Origin: Trichoplax sp. H2
Taxonomy: Eukaryota > Placozoa > Uniplacotomia > Trichoplacea
Direction of reading: 5' to 3'
Assembly (NCBI GenBank): GCA_003344405.1
Contig: NOWV01000063.1
Span: 186,001 to 250,000, forward strand
Length of the DNA stretch: 64,000 nucleotides
The notes below the pieces were generated by a model, which saw only the letters and a program-made list of their open reading frames with translations, was not told the DNA's origin and searched no databases. Positions 41,851 to 55,919 of this stretch are shown in pieces (the stretch's first letter is position 1; each line of letters begins with the position of its first letter). Made by a program: the position numbers and the translations under genes.

Positions 41851-43070
41851 CATGTTGATATTATGAAATTTAACACTCAATTAAAACATTCATTGCTGTT
41901 TTATTATCGCACACTCCTAACTAGTTAAATGATAATTATCAGGCTTCTACTGAGCAATCAGTAAAGAATTTTATAATTTACGTATTATGAAATACTTTTT
42001 CAATAAAAACACTGACAAATTGCTATCACTAAATCAACATACGGCAGTCCCTGACAAAATAAACGGAGCTTATAATTGACTGGCTGTACTGGTAGCTCGA
42101 GATCGCCTGTAAATTAATTTGCAGTCTTAATAACAACACTATTGCACAAATTTCTTAGCTGTACAATATAACAGTGATCTTAAAAGGACTTACGAATTGG
42201 ATGATGCTATTCCGAAACGATTCATAACTACTGTAGAAATCATCCGTCGTATCTGCAATAAAGATTTTTTTGAACAGTTACTATCTAATTGTTTGCTCTA
42301 GATGCAGGTAAAATTATTTAATCTATATCTATCATCTGGTAACTAAAAATTATACTAAATGTTATATTCATTTAGTCAAAAATATAATTTACCTGACTAT
42401 CCAAGACAATATGAAAAAGGAATATGAACAATCCCTATAAATAATCATATTATAAGACTCGTCTTCATAACATTAGCAGATACTGATATAATCCAATTTT
42501 TATCATCAATAGAGAGTCTTAAATGAGGGCAATCACTTCCTTAAACGTAATCTATCTAACTCTATACCATACTTATCAAATTCAGGTAGATATGCACTCG
42601 TATAAATTCTAATACATGATACGTAATAAAATTCTATCTTGTACTTAGATAATTTCAATGAACAATGTTATTAATTTAATTGTACAAGTGATCAAGTAAG
42701 ATAAACGAATATTCATAACTGTAATGATAAACTCTAGATTCTATATAGTAATAAAATTTTACTTGTAACTATAAGGAAACATAAACTAGGCTAATGAATC
42801 AGGAAACGAAATGTTTCACTTGATACCATTTATACATTAAAATAGATATTTTCACTTATAAATTAGACGTTACTCTTGCTTTAAAAATAGTTATAAGTCC
42901 CTTCGATAGCTTCACAGTAGATTAGCTACGGCAAGTATGTGATTTAATTTCCTTAGAAAGAACGCTGTAAATGGCTATTTTACCGGATGTATTGGGTCAT
43001 TTACACGGATTGCTAGCATAGAATTTAATGGAGCTAGTCATCGATATTTTCATACTTTATATCTATTTAC

Positions 43071-44870
43071 CTGAACTGCACTACATGCTGTAAACAAGTA
43101 GGCAAAGATGATGGTACTTCCATCAATAGCTAAAGGCCCAAATAGCCATGAAATGCCAAGCAAAGGCAGGAGGACAATAATAGCACGGAGAGTAGATCTA
43201 ATCCAGAGTCAAACGTAAAAAAACTAGCTAGTGGCTCATTACTCAGTTACAGCAACAGCAAAGTAAGGCTCGTATTCATTCTAAAAATTTTGTATTTACT
43301 CATATTTCATAAAAATACTTCATTAATTATCTGTGCTAGTAATTTTCCATGTGTTTGAATGTAATTTCAGCGATATTTCTTAGTTAATATACGTATACAT
43401 TAATATTCTTTTGTACAAGATTTATAATGATTATTCTATTACTTAGTTCGATTTTTTTCAGCTTTATTTGATTGGATATTAGGCCTGTTTAATAAAGTCT
43501 TGATAATTACTCCTAGTATAAAACAGTTCGTCTAATTCATAATAAAAAATCAAATGATTGTAATTATTAAAGTTATAGCGCAGAATGCTAAACCGTTAAG
43601 AGATTTAAATAAGCAATTACTAATAGTTCATAAACAAGTAGAAAAATTTAATATAGCTTTCATGATAACACAAAAAAAATGAAATAATTGCCACCATTCA
43701 AGCAAAGCCTTTTAAGACACTTTTGTACGATTTATATGTAATAATTTCAAATAATAATCTTTACTTACCAATATAATTACAACTGTTGGAATAATGAATG
43801 CAAGAAGGGCATAGTTATCCGTTCTTAGCCAACAGCTTGAAGTATTTAGGATAGATAAAATGTAAAATTTTATAAAGGCGTTTAAAGTGGTATTAATGCA
43901 AGCTAAACTCTACATAACGAGACATTGAAAATACTTGTATCTAGCTGATATAGCTTGATGCTATTGATATTCCTGCTGATATTTGGTCTATACCTTTATA
44001 GCTAGTTGTAAGAGTACTGTCTATCTATTGATTCACTTACTATTCTTCCGTAAGATAGGCTTCTCCAGCTGTTGCTGCCAGAGTAACTCCAACAATGATC
44101 ATAGGTATAGCTATAAAAGAAATTTTTATCAATTCAAAATACTTGTCTGCTACTACATAAAAATTGATACCGGGTTAAGTTACTGTATATACAAGTATTT
44201 AACCTAAACATGAAATTACAATCCACTTTAAACTAATGTTGAGAGGAAAAACGCGAACCAACAGTAAATAAAGCATAATTCCTTCTAGTAACATGGCCAT
44301 GAAACTTGTTAGGGCAAAAAAATGAAGAATAGCACCAATAAAGCTACATAGAACCTGTCACGATTACGATGGGTGAACATTAATTAGGATTTATATCGTC
44401 AGTTTAATTCTTGACTACTGTTACAATAGTAAAAAAAATAGTAAGAACGAGTATTTAAAGTAATTCAACTGTATCGCACATCGCTATCTCCGAAATTCTG
44501 ACGGCTAATTCCAACTAGTAGAATAATATGGACGAAAAACAGATTGATACTTAGAAGGACTCTAACTAGAGAGCGTTTCTGATTTTTCAAATCCCTATTG
44601 ATCAAAGAATATTGCAATATAGATAACTGGTTAATAATTGATATTCTAATCAAATAGAGTTCGCTCTTCATTAAATCTTCCCATACTTTAATTTTCGCCA
44701 TTCCTTATTATTTTAGCACTAGGTGATATTAATTGTGAATTAATTTTTCAATTTGACCTGTATAAGATTGCATAAACTAGCAATGTTATGGCCAATCCTA
44801 TCGTGGATGCGATACTACCAATTTCGGAGATTGAATCTAGTATGAATTGCTGTCTTTCTGTAAGCTAAGA
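43071..44870 (-). other. 7TM exons of adhesion GPCR 2
   Basis: TM1 about 44870-44752; TM2 about 44600-44462 (VRVLLSINLFFVHIILLVG); TM3 about 44353-44222 (CSFIGAILHFFALTSFMAML); TM4 about 44130-44040 (IPMIIVGVTLAATAG); loop 2 and TM5 about 43855-43769 (SCWLRTDNYALLAFIIP); TM6-TM7 about 43200-43071 (LRAIIVLLPLLGISWLFGPL). In TM3 the usual FxWM is FMAM here, so the Trp kept by GPCR 1 is lost. Confidence 0.88.
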
Positions 44871-47800
44871 TTATTAAAAACATGGAATCAATATTTTCTA
44901 TAAGATTTGTTAGAATACGACGTAATATTGGCTTAAGTTGCGTTGCAAATGGATAACTATACTAAATGTACATTCTTCAGTATACTGTATAGCTTGCAAA
45001 TACGAGCTCAGCCTAGATACTGTGTTACGAAATAGAAATAGATTAGATATTACTGTACCGTAGTTGATAAAGATATTACTTGACTTACGTTCGCGAATGA
45101 CATCAGGATGGCAAAACTACTTAAATGATTACACTGGCAAATAATATGACTCGAATTCTGAAAAGTTGACCAGCATCCTCGCGTAATTAAGACATAATCG
45201 CTAAGAAGAAATTAAAAAATATATCAGCGAATCTTAAAAATGAGCTGTATATTAAATGTAGCTTATCATTTTATAAAGTTTAGGCACCATTTGCATATCA
45301 TATTTTATTTTAGGACTTTCTTTCCTGAAGCTACGACTACGGTTCAGAATAATATCGTCATCCATTACCGTAGAATATTTTGCAAAGCAGTAAAATATCG
45401 ATCTATATATCTTTCTGGGCGATAAAAATCGCAGCTGTAAATGTTTTTAGCGAATATAGCTACATTTTGTATCATGGATTGTAAAGCAGTAAAAATATCT
45501 CGATAAGTACAGTGGTACTGTAAGGTGATATTGAGGATAACGGTAAGGATTAATTAATGTATAAATGCTATATAGATATTATACTAGACATTCAAAGCTA
45601 GGTAAGACTTAGCACAATATGTAACTATACTTAACTTTTCAGCTATATATTTTAATTAATCAAACAGAATTGAATATGTAAAATTTCTAATGACCCATTC
45701 TTGGGTGAATTATCAAGTATTATTTAAATTATTGCTAGCTTACTAAAACCCCCCAAATAGTATCTTTTGCTAAACATTTCACTATCTCATTAATCCTTTT
45801 ATTTAACTAAGGCACATATATTACTAAATTAAACATTGGTATTTATAGTATTAACAACATAATCAAAGCAAATATGGTTTAAATGCTAAAACTTACGATA
45901 ATGAAGAACTTTCATCCCAAAAAGTACAATTCCATTGTCTTTTTTTGCTATCATTTACTGCATCCTAGGATAATATTAGAAATATTACTTTTAATCAATT
46001 TGCTAGGGCAAAGGTTGAAATTTGCTAGAAATGCGCGTGTAATATAATAATCAAACTTCAACAAAATCAATATCGAACATTGATTTCAATTACAATCTGA
46101 AAAATAAGTTCAATGGGTGGATCAAAGTGTGTATCGGTGGATAAGTTCGTTGATACCATCAATACGCTGGATGTTATATTAGGTTTTGCATTATTCCTAA
46201 GCAATAAGAAGAACTTCATACATAAAATATTTCAACTAAAGTTAACAAGATATTAACGATATAAGTTAAATTTAATGTAGCGATAGCTTTTTAAATTGCT
46301 ATGTAAACTAAGATCTTTACCATAATTCATCAGTATTAAGAGACTTTTTAATAATGGAGCCCATACTACTATATCTTAATGCGACAATTTTTGTAGCTTT
46401 AACAAGACACATAAAAATTTAAAAATTGTAATAAGATTAGAATAAATTACTTTAATATTTAATTTCTAGTGCTAACCCAACTTTTAATGACTCATAACAC
46501 GGAATTAATAAAATTAAATTTTCTTACTTTTGTTTGATAAGGTGATCGGCAAATTTACTTGATCGTTACCAAATGACAATGAATCTTTGGTTTTAGTGTT
46601 TAGTTTTAATTGACCCTCTTAGTAAGAGTTAATGTTGTAAAGTAGTAATTTCATAAATTGTGATTATCCAAAACGGTTTAATTGAACAAATAAAAGGAAA
46701 TTGTGATCAATTATGAGCAATTTAAATGCATAGGTTTCTTAGAAATGTCGTACTATACGTACTTACCAATGTTTTCCTTATTTATTGAAATCTGATCGAT
46801 GCTTTGCAAAATATTAAAAGAAAATTCTTCAATGACTTTATTCAGGTCTCTCAGGTGATCCTATAAACGAAATCAATTGATCATTTCATTCATTCTTTAC
46901 TATTTAAATATTATTAAGAGAAAATAATAGTTAATCTTAGCTGTAATTATATCACATAGTATCTAAATTTTATTAGTATTTTTTGGTTAAGACGTAATAA
47001 GAATGGAGAGCATTTATTTGAAATACTAAATTTCAACATTATGGTTTCAGTTGCAAATAGCTTGTCTTTAGATGAAACTATCAGCGTATTTATTTGTAGT
47101 GATGATTTATGTTTATTTTCAACGCAAGTGCAAAGACTATTGTGATAAAGTGATCTTCAAAACAATAAATCAAGAACTACAGTTTCTTGCAAATTTCACT
47201 TTATTACAGAAGTTAGGTTCGTCTAACTACCAAGGACTATCTGACTATCTGACAATCTACTTATTACAGCAAAATTCACGATTTATATACGATTAGTTAC
47301 AGAATGCTTTTACTGTAACAAATCTTATCTTGCCCATTAAGTCGCAAGATCAGATCTAAATTTACTATCGCGCAATCTATTCATAAATCGCGCGTCTATT
47401 TAAAGCATAACAATACAATACTTACAGTACTAGCATACTTAGCGCAAATCTATTTATATCTCAGATCTTTATATAAACATCTTAATAGATTCGCTACAAT
47501 ACGTACTGTAAACGTCTTCTACAAATAGACTCTTACACAATCTTACACACTAGCTTACAAGTTAAGTTATTCTCGTACAGTCTTATAATAGTAATCTAAG
47601 CTATATTTGGGGCTGCACTACAACTATTTATGTTTATTTATATAGTTAATGTGATTTCAAGCATATCTACCGATAGAATCATCTCAAGATCAATTGGGTG
47701 ATTATATCAACCATTAAGTTACTAATTTGCTACTTACGCTAGATAATTGCGACCATGCCTGTAGATTGCTAGTATTAACAATATTACTTCCCGACTGAAA

Positions 47801-50800
47801 GTAATTCTAAGGAAATATTAAATAATCGATCAATGAATGAATCCATCTGTTAATCTCAATCATTATAGAAACAGAATTAATGATAGGGATTAAGATACAC
47901 TGTTAAAGTCTAGTTTATCATACTCGTATATATATAATATTTTATGTCCAGTAATTTCAATTGATAATATAATCAATCAGCTAAGTAAATACACTCTAAT
48001 TTGATATTTCCAACTCTAAATAGCAGATTTCATTTTAAGATGATTCGCAAAGCTCGTACTTTTTGTTGAACTAATCAGCAGATAGAGTAAATACTAATTA
48101 TATTCGTAAGTACAAACTAATAAATCGGTTAAAAATCAGCGAGTACAGGAATTGAACCTCAGTAATCATAAATGCCCGTTGCTTATTCATTGAATCTTTA
48201 ACATGATTAGCCAATGAAGACATGATCTGATTTGTTGTCGTTATGTCACCAGGAAGGATCGTATCTGAAGTATTTGTGACACCAGCCAGTGAAATAGTTA
48301 TCTCTTCAGTGGATCGAGAATCATTAGTAAATTTTTCCGCCTGAAATGAAATAAAAACTATTAATTCAATGTAATCTTCTAGGTTTTAATCTATTTGACC
48401 CTGTAGTTTATTTCTTAATTAGAGCTAGTACGAGTTATTAGAAGCATCATCAAAACTAAATGGACGGATTAAACTAGCCTGGTTCTAGTATGATAGGTAT
48501 TAAACCATAGCATTGTGTAAGAATCTTTATAGCTAACATTAAAATATAGTAACAATAGTCGTATATATTATATTAACACGTTAATATTTAGATATTTGAA
48601 TGGCTATATTGAATGCTACAACTATTTAAAATTAATTATAATACTCATTATTTTAATAAAAATAAATTAAATTTAAATATTGCTAACACTTCAAATAAGT
48701 ATACGCATAATACAGCTTAACGCTATTTTATCAGTTAAGAATTTAAAACTTTATCTCATACCAGAAGTGTTGCAAGTATCTAGCGTATATTTTATATACT
48801 ATATACATATGGCTATGATGTCCATTTTGTTATATGCTAAAATATACGTGCTTATCATCAACATTTATATGAGAAGACCTTACCAATACTTTAAGATCTA
48901 GAAATGCAGGATTAGTACAATTTAACAGATTCGGTGATTGCCATATCCCATTTTCATCACAAAAACGATAGATTCTCCCTAAAATGACAAAAATATGTAT
49001 AATTCAGTTCCGTTAATGATGATGCCATTTTTGAAATGATCACTACATTAAGTTTTACGCATAGATGATACATATTATATTATATCATAGTACATTAAGA
49101 ATTGTAATGTTTGCATTTATATTATTAGAATTTAAAGAAACAAATGTAATAATTCGAAAGAATCGCTATCAAATAATTAATTCGTTCAAAATCTGGACTT
49201 ACCAATAGTATCATTAACGCATTGGGTAATAGCTACATTATTACTGGCAGTTAAAGGCCATTCGATTCCAGAATTAACTTCTGATTGACACTTTGGGAAA
49301 CTCTTATCTGTATAGGTAATTTTATATTGAAATAAAGCTGACGATCAATCTTTAAATTCGACCGTCTATTCGAAATGCTAATTCAAGAAAGAGTTAGCAA
49401 ATATTTTTAAGATATGATTACATAAATGATTTAAATGCATGAATTAAATATGCATAAATATTTACCTATAATAATAATTTGTCCCTGAGCTTCTTTAGAA
49501 TCAACTTGATTTCTTCCGCTGCAGATGATATTAATTTGATTTGTTTGCAGCTGTCTTGTACTCTTCAATCGCGAAATATTCTTTATTGTCATAGCTGATC
49601 TCAAGTTTAAGTCATCATTTTCAATGAAAATATTTTGATCTACAATGCATGTAATCAAGTCCATGAAGTATGTTAATTAGATGATTCAGTACTGTAAAGA
49701 CCATATCAGGTAAACAATGAAGCTTCCAGAAAACTGACTATTTATTACATCAAGATTAAGAAATTATGATTTACCGTCTTTTAATGGAATTCTTGTGTTA
49801 TTGTCAGGCAAGTATTGATACCATGTAAAATAAATCGGCGTACCAATTCTAATATTCAGTGAGTTACGATCTGATGATCCATATAAAGCTTGACAGGTAA
49901 GATTAATGTAAATGTCGGTATTGAATGTAGTAACTGGCTGTAGTAGTAAATCAGGCATAAATAACGGAATGATTTTTAATACTGGCGACATAGCACTGAC
50001 ACTCAGTGACAGCATATCTGAGACGGCGGAGCACCGATAGTATCCCTCATATGAAATTGTCGCTCGATTAATAGTTAGGTAGGAAGTACTATCTTTTGAA
50101 TTCGTCACTATTTGACAATCAGGACATGTTTCTGTTCCAAGTTCAATATTAAATGACCATTGGAAGGTAACATTTAACGGTATAGTTGAATTCAAAAAGC
50201 ACTTAATGTTAACTTTGTCATTTTCGAGTGCAGAGCATTTACTGACCAAAATACCATTGGTTGGTGGGAATTCACATTGTAGAAAGGATGCAGGGGTAGG
50301 AATAAAAGAGACTTGAGGCTGTGAAGCTAGAATTATTCAATAGCATTTAAGGATTTGACGTATGCTATCAGAAAACATGAATTCCTAGTTAAAGGACTTA
50401 GTATCTGTCGCATTATTTGCATACGTTATTAGCTTACCAAAAACATGAATAGTAATATTACGACTTTGGCATCCAACAATATTACAGGCTTGACATTCAT
50501 ACGTACCATGATCGTCGTAGTTAATGTTTAGTACTGTATATTTACTAGTTCGCGCTAAAATGACTTTCTTATCCGACCGCCAAGACCAAATCGTATAATT
50601 AATATTAGATGGATTACTATTGGCGGTACAATCTATTAAATAACTTTGTCCGGCATTAATCTTAAAGATAAGGCTAGTGGGTAGTGGATGAACAAATACT
50701 GGACGATCTAACGATGAAAATTTGCATGTTAGTATCCATAAACATAACAACAAATATTAATTACTGTTATTAATACTCATATCGAATTATTAATGAAACA

Positions 50801-52452
50801 CAAGAGTGTACGAACTATTGTGATTTAGCTTATACTCACAAACAACATCGAGATATATATTCTTGCGAATGCTACCGACGTTATTTTCAGCAAAGCATGT
50901 GAATGAATTATTTTGGTCAAATAATTTAACGGTATGCACTACAGCTGCTTCTTGTAACTGGTCACTAATGATTAGCAAGCTACGATAGTAAATAGATATT
51001 GCAGGCGGTGGATTACCATACGCACTACAATAAATAGTAACATTATGATCCACTAGTTGAGTTATTATATTTTTTGATTCGTTAAATTTAGGAGGAATAG
51101 CTAAAGGAAAGGGATAAAGTAACACATTATTTGAGCCTTTAGAGTTTTTCAATTTCTGTATTGAAGTACTCGAAATCAACATACAAAATCGATGGAATTT
51201 TGATTGAACTTACGACAGCCAATAGAAAACTTGCTAAAATTAACTATTGCAACTTGTTTTCCATGGATTTTGTTCGAACAATATAACAGATCAATTGGCT
51301 TGATAAAACGATTCCATGTACTAGTCCAATTGAGTTGGCAATCGCACACAACTGGGTTACTTTTTAGTCCTCTATGTACAATTAGTACAATACTGTTATT
51401 TATTATGACCAAACACTATAATTAGATTACAACATGACGCATTAGAAGTATAAAGTTTTACTTTACTGAATGTGATTGATTTAATTCTATTTGTGCATTT
51501 AACCATATTTTTAATATCATATGAGACATATTTTCTACAAATAGATAATATCTAGCGTGCTATAAGAATTTAAACTAAATTAAATGGCCTAGTAGTCTTA
51601 CAATCGTGTCAACTTTGGCAAATCGAATACTGCTTGCGGAAAATTAACCAGTTTATTATAAGAAAGATCCCTTAAATAGTTTAATGAATGGTTGAATTTT
51701 AGAAATGCAATCTTGAGAAAGTATTTCAGTAAATTTTTCGAAATGCTTTAGTAATAGTTATCGCTCTTACAAGTCCTCAAGTTTCGTAAAATTATCAAAT
51801 TGCCCATTTTCTAACCTAGCAATCTCATTATATTGTAATTGCCTATGAGAAAGAGATAAATAAATCACCGAATCTTCTTCTAGCTAGGTATAACCTAGAT
51901 TTTCTACATGACACAATTTTATTTATATTACATTCCGCTAAAATATACATAATAGATCATATTTGATTAGATTAAGTCAGATAATTAATTTTTAATCCAC
52001 ATTATATGCTTTTTATCGTTTTTTATCTATCTGGTAGTACTATTAAGTTAATTTTACGACGTATTAGTTGTTAAAATAGAAGAGCACACAAAATCTGCAA
52101 TATCATAACGGATAAGTGTAGGAATTCAAGAATCAGAAATATCTATTTAGAATGTAAATCTTTCAGTTGATTATACTACGATTTTGTGAGTAGTAGCTAG
52201 TATCTTTATGTATCATACTTCAGTTACATTTCATAATATTAAAGTAACTTACAAGACTGCAATATCAACAGGAAGATTATCAGGAAACTTCTTTAAGCCG
52301 TGTGATCCGCAATATGCACTCTTTTTCATATAACTATAATAGATATAACATGGAGATTGACCAAGACAAAGTACTATCAAAGGCGTGATTAGTAAAGCCA
52401 ATTTAATGAATAGCGATGACCGTGCTTGGACATTACTATATTGATGAAGCAT
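43071..52452 (-). CDS. Adhesion GPCR 2 (LRR-Ig-HRM-GAIN-7TM), ADGRA-like
   Basis: A tandem paralogue of the 27868-37871 gene with the same domain order. Signal peptide and LRR N-cap exon 52452-52253 (ATG at 52452; core LALLITPLIVLCLG); LRRs about 51848-51770 and 51668-51592; LRRCT about 51412-51210 (NPVVCDCQLNWTSTW); Ig1 about 51125-50838; Ig2 about 50757-50436 (GTYECQAC); Ig3 about 50330-49773; Ig4 part about 49670-49465; HRM about 49315-49200 and 48982-48895 (NSGIEWP, then RFCDENGIWQSPNLLNC); GAIN exons about 48342-48139, 47810-47738 and 46862-46765; GPS; then 7TM exons. The exon following TM7 was not found, so the true end lies below 43071. Cell-surface receptor; ligand and coupling unknown. 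Confidence 0.85.
45090..45968 (-). other. GPS motif of adhesion GPCR 2
   Basis: About 45968-45896 gives WNCTFWDESSSLS, the first half of a GPS. About 45185-45090 gives RGCWSTFQNSS, then IICQCNHLSSFAILM. The cleavage triad is HL-S. The Trp normally a few residues before the GC pair is not seen; the residues there read VLITRGC. An intron of about 700 bp splits the motif. Confidence 0.85.
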
Positions 52453-54245
52453 CTTTTTCACTGTAATCCTCTCTTGCTGCAAATAAATTAAAATGAGCAA
52501 CTTATCTGTCCGTACCTCAGCTTGACGATGTAAAACTAAATGATATGATCAAGTAGATATTGTTGATGTAATCGTGAAGAGTACTAATGTGATCTCTAAA
52601 GGTAGCCCATTCAACAAATACAATCTTTTTATTACGTCATTAAAACAATGATTGCTTTTAATTAATCCAGATGGTATCAGTGTAGGAAACATATTTTCAT
52701 AGATAAAATGGTATGGTATCAACCTGGATTAATTAGTAAAACTTTGGGTTAGATCAGATTAAGTTAGATAAATTGTTAGACTTACAGTAAATTGCAGGCA
52801 GACAATAGGTCCTATTATATCATCCATCAGTTACGTCAAATAAGTATTTGAATGTTGTTTTCAGCTTTATTGTATTGATGATTTGCCTGGTCTATCTGAA
52901 ATACACGCATAGCTGATTTTACAGCGTTGTTCTACATCACTATTCTAAATCGACTCTACATCATAACTGATTTTATGTACTGTGGCAACCACTATTTCTG
53001 ATCAGGATTACTGCAAGCATAGTAATATTGTACAAATTATTACGTTAGATTGTAAACTCAGTAATGAAAATTATTTTAATATTATAATTTGATACTTTCT
53101 GGACTGAGATTATTTTACTGCACAGTATTTAAATAACTATCAAATTCTTAGTTTGTTTTTTCATGTAGCACTCAATATTTTCATAGCTACATTTGCATAT
53201 ATTAATTAACTAATAGCTGATCATTGCTGGAACTGAACATAGCAGATAGTAATATTCTATAACAGTCATAATGATTTCTATATCTAGTAGACTGTAGTTG
53301 CTACGCGTGCTATACAGGTCTATTCCAAATTTTAAGGAATAAATTGATTAAAGATGAGTATTGCTGGTACTTGAAAATATAACAGAGTTGAGCGTAGATT
53401 ATTACGGTGCAAAGTAGTTGATAACTAATAAAAATTCCAGTTTAAAATTGATTGTTAAACTAGCTATATCCGGATAGCATTCTGTACGAAAGATCTACAC
53501 GGTCATTCAGTAACAACCTTTAATAGTAATATTCTTGTGTGGAATGATCGTGCCATTATAGAATGCGGCGTCCTCATGCCGTAGTCCATGCTTACAAAGC
53601 TAAATATCCCGAAATGATACTGTTATGCATTTGGCAATTAATGTAGTGTACTATCAATATTGCACAGTATAATAGTAGTATTATGTTAATTACGCCATGC
53701 TTTGGTCTATTTAGATGCAGCCACTTTTTAACTTGAACTATCTTCCTAGTTTAGCCGTTGTGTAAAGAAGATTTAATACTGTACTGTCAAAGCTAAACGA
53801 CAAGACTGGTTATATAAGTCTAATGGAAATCTACCGATCCAAATTTACTTTCTCATTGAGTAACCGCAAGCTCTTAAGAGGTACTATCAGAGCTGGCCGT
53901 AGTTTTATTTTCTTTCGTTCTATGCGCGATAAAATCAAAAACAAAACATTAAGACGGAAGAGATAGCAGATCAAAAAAACCCATATGTTTTCGAAGGCCT
54001 CCGCTATGTTGAAAAAAAAAAATTAAAAATAAACATTGCTGAATGCTACTAATAAAAGTTATTAAAACTCTTAAACCAGAAATAGCCGCTTATAGGGGTA
54101 CATGTAGGGGATTCATTAATCCAATTGCAACGCAAATGATTGTTATATCACAACATTACTATTACAGTCTGAATCGGTCTGACTAGAATAATCCCTAAAA
54201 GGCGAATACTGTATATAAGAGTACATGTTTAAAATTCATTCCCCA

Positions 54246-54273
54246 ATATATATATATATATATATATATATAC
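54246..54273. repeat. TA dinucleotide microsatellite
   Basis: About 13 TA units in a row, directly followed by CTGTACAT. Confidence 0.9.
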
Positions 54274-55253
54274 TGTACATTCCTACAAATACTTTTTTGT
54301 TGGACAGGCTAAAGGTATTTTCTATTGTTTTCATTCATTTTACGATGTACTAGGTAGTGTCTGAATTGATTAGAATACAGTCTGATAAGCAATAGAAGGC
54401 ATAATGTCAAAGGCTATACTATTCAGAATTTCAAAAACTCTTTCCGACTTTATGATGCCAACGTGCCACAGGCTTGATGCCTGGGCTAGTGTCGCCATGT
54501 AATTTATATAGCACAGTACAAAGGGTAAAGGCGTCGCGGTCATGGATCATTCACATGCTAACCTCAAATTTAATTTACAATATTCGTACAGGATCGATTT
54601 TAGATTTTACGATATTGCATGCAGCACTCAGAGCTACTCGAGAGACCCCACAGAGAATGAAATACTGAATGATGTGTTAATTTGCTTACAGTTCACGGGG
54701 CACTTTCAAAGTATTAATAGAGTACAGTACAGCATGTTGAAAAGGGATACTCTTCAATAGCGTAGACTACATCCACTGTGGATTAACTTGCGTTACAGCA
54801 TTGTACAAGAACTTTACATGGATGTTGTTGTTCTTCTTATTCTTATTATTGCTACTATCATAATACATGCAGAAATACAGTATATTCTTTTTTGAATTCT
54901 TTTGGAGTCGGCATATTATTATTATTGTTAATTGAGTCACGAACAGATAAACTCCTACTGTGCTGCATTTTCCTTTAATAAAGTACGTGGTATCCAGTTT
55001 AATTTCCTCAAACTGTATACATTTATTTTTCATCCCTAGGCAGATCGTCAGCATGTTAATCCATGGACGGTACTGGATCTTGCTTGGCTTTGAAAGAAAG
55101 AAAAGTAGTTTATTATGGTATTGGTATCAGGTCCAAAGGACTACAATAGTGTCCCACCAGCAGGCGAACCTCTATTGATTATTTGTGGTTTGATCATGAT
55201 GTGCTGTATTGACTATCAATGTACTGGACGTGTCTATCACTATCGGCCCACCA

Positions 55254-55790
55254 TTGACAACACTTCGATATACACTATGTAACAAGAAAAGCAAGATTGT
55301 AAATTTAGATAGCACGGAGGAAGAAGATGTCTACCAGAAAATAGTTATGTTGTCAGTATTGACAACACTTCGATATACACTATGTAACAAGAAAAGCAAG
55401 ATTGTAAATTTAGATAGCACGGAGGAAGAAGATGTCTACCAGAAAATAGTTATGTTGTCAGTATTGACAACACTTCAATATACACTATGTAACAAGAAAA
55501 GCAAGATTGCAAATTTAGATAGCACGGAGGAAGAAGATGTCTACCAGAAAATAGTAGTGTTAGTGTGTCAGAATTGACAACACTTCGATATACACTATGT
55601 AACAAGAAAAGCAAGATTGCAAATTTAGATAGCATGGAGGCAGAAGATGTCTACCAGAAAATAGTAGTTTTTGTCAGAATTGACAACACTTCGATATACA
55701 CTATGAAACAAGAAAAGCAAGATTGCAAATTTAGATAGCATGGAGGCAGAAGATGTCTACCAGAAAATAGTTATGTTGTCAGTTGTCAGT
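55254..55790. repeat. 105-bp minisatellite, five units, coding-like in the first three
   Basis: The start TTGACAACACTTCGATATAC occurs at 55254, 55359, 55464 (one change), 55574 and 55680, spacings of 105, 105, 110 and 106. Units 1-3 keep one open frame (35 residues each; core CNKKSKIVNLDSTEEEDVYQ). The 110- and 106-bp spacings break that frame, and a stop ends it at 55577. Units 4-5 share changes (GCATGGAGGCAGAAG), which gives an order of duplication. There is no upstream ATG or splice-linked exon that I can support, so this is called a repeat and not a gene. Confidence 0.9.
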
Positions 55791-55919
55791 GTTGTGCAGT
55801 CAACAGAGAATTTCGGTAAGGGGGAACGAGTTTTATCTTAGTAGTTTGTGCTAGCGTGTGAAACGCTCGCTCAATGCTTCATCTGCATGCAGCAGTAGAG
55901 AATAGAGAAGTGGCTGTGC

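Larger units (their letters stand above)
37872..43070. other. Intergenic region between the two adhesion GPCRs
   Basis: About 5.2 kb. It must hold the promoter of GPCR 1 and the 3' end of GPCR 2, whose last exon(s) after TM7 I could not place. Three tandem-repeat zones (39751-39966, 40458-41230, 41281-41850) take up much of it. A small group of GTACAG words lies at 40265-40300 and one pair at 38763-38780. The 63-codon open frame at 39952-40143 begins inside a repeat and shows no domain. Confidence 0.55.
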
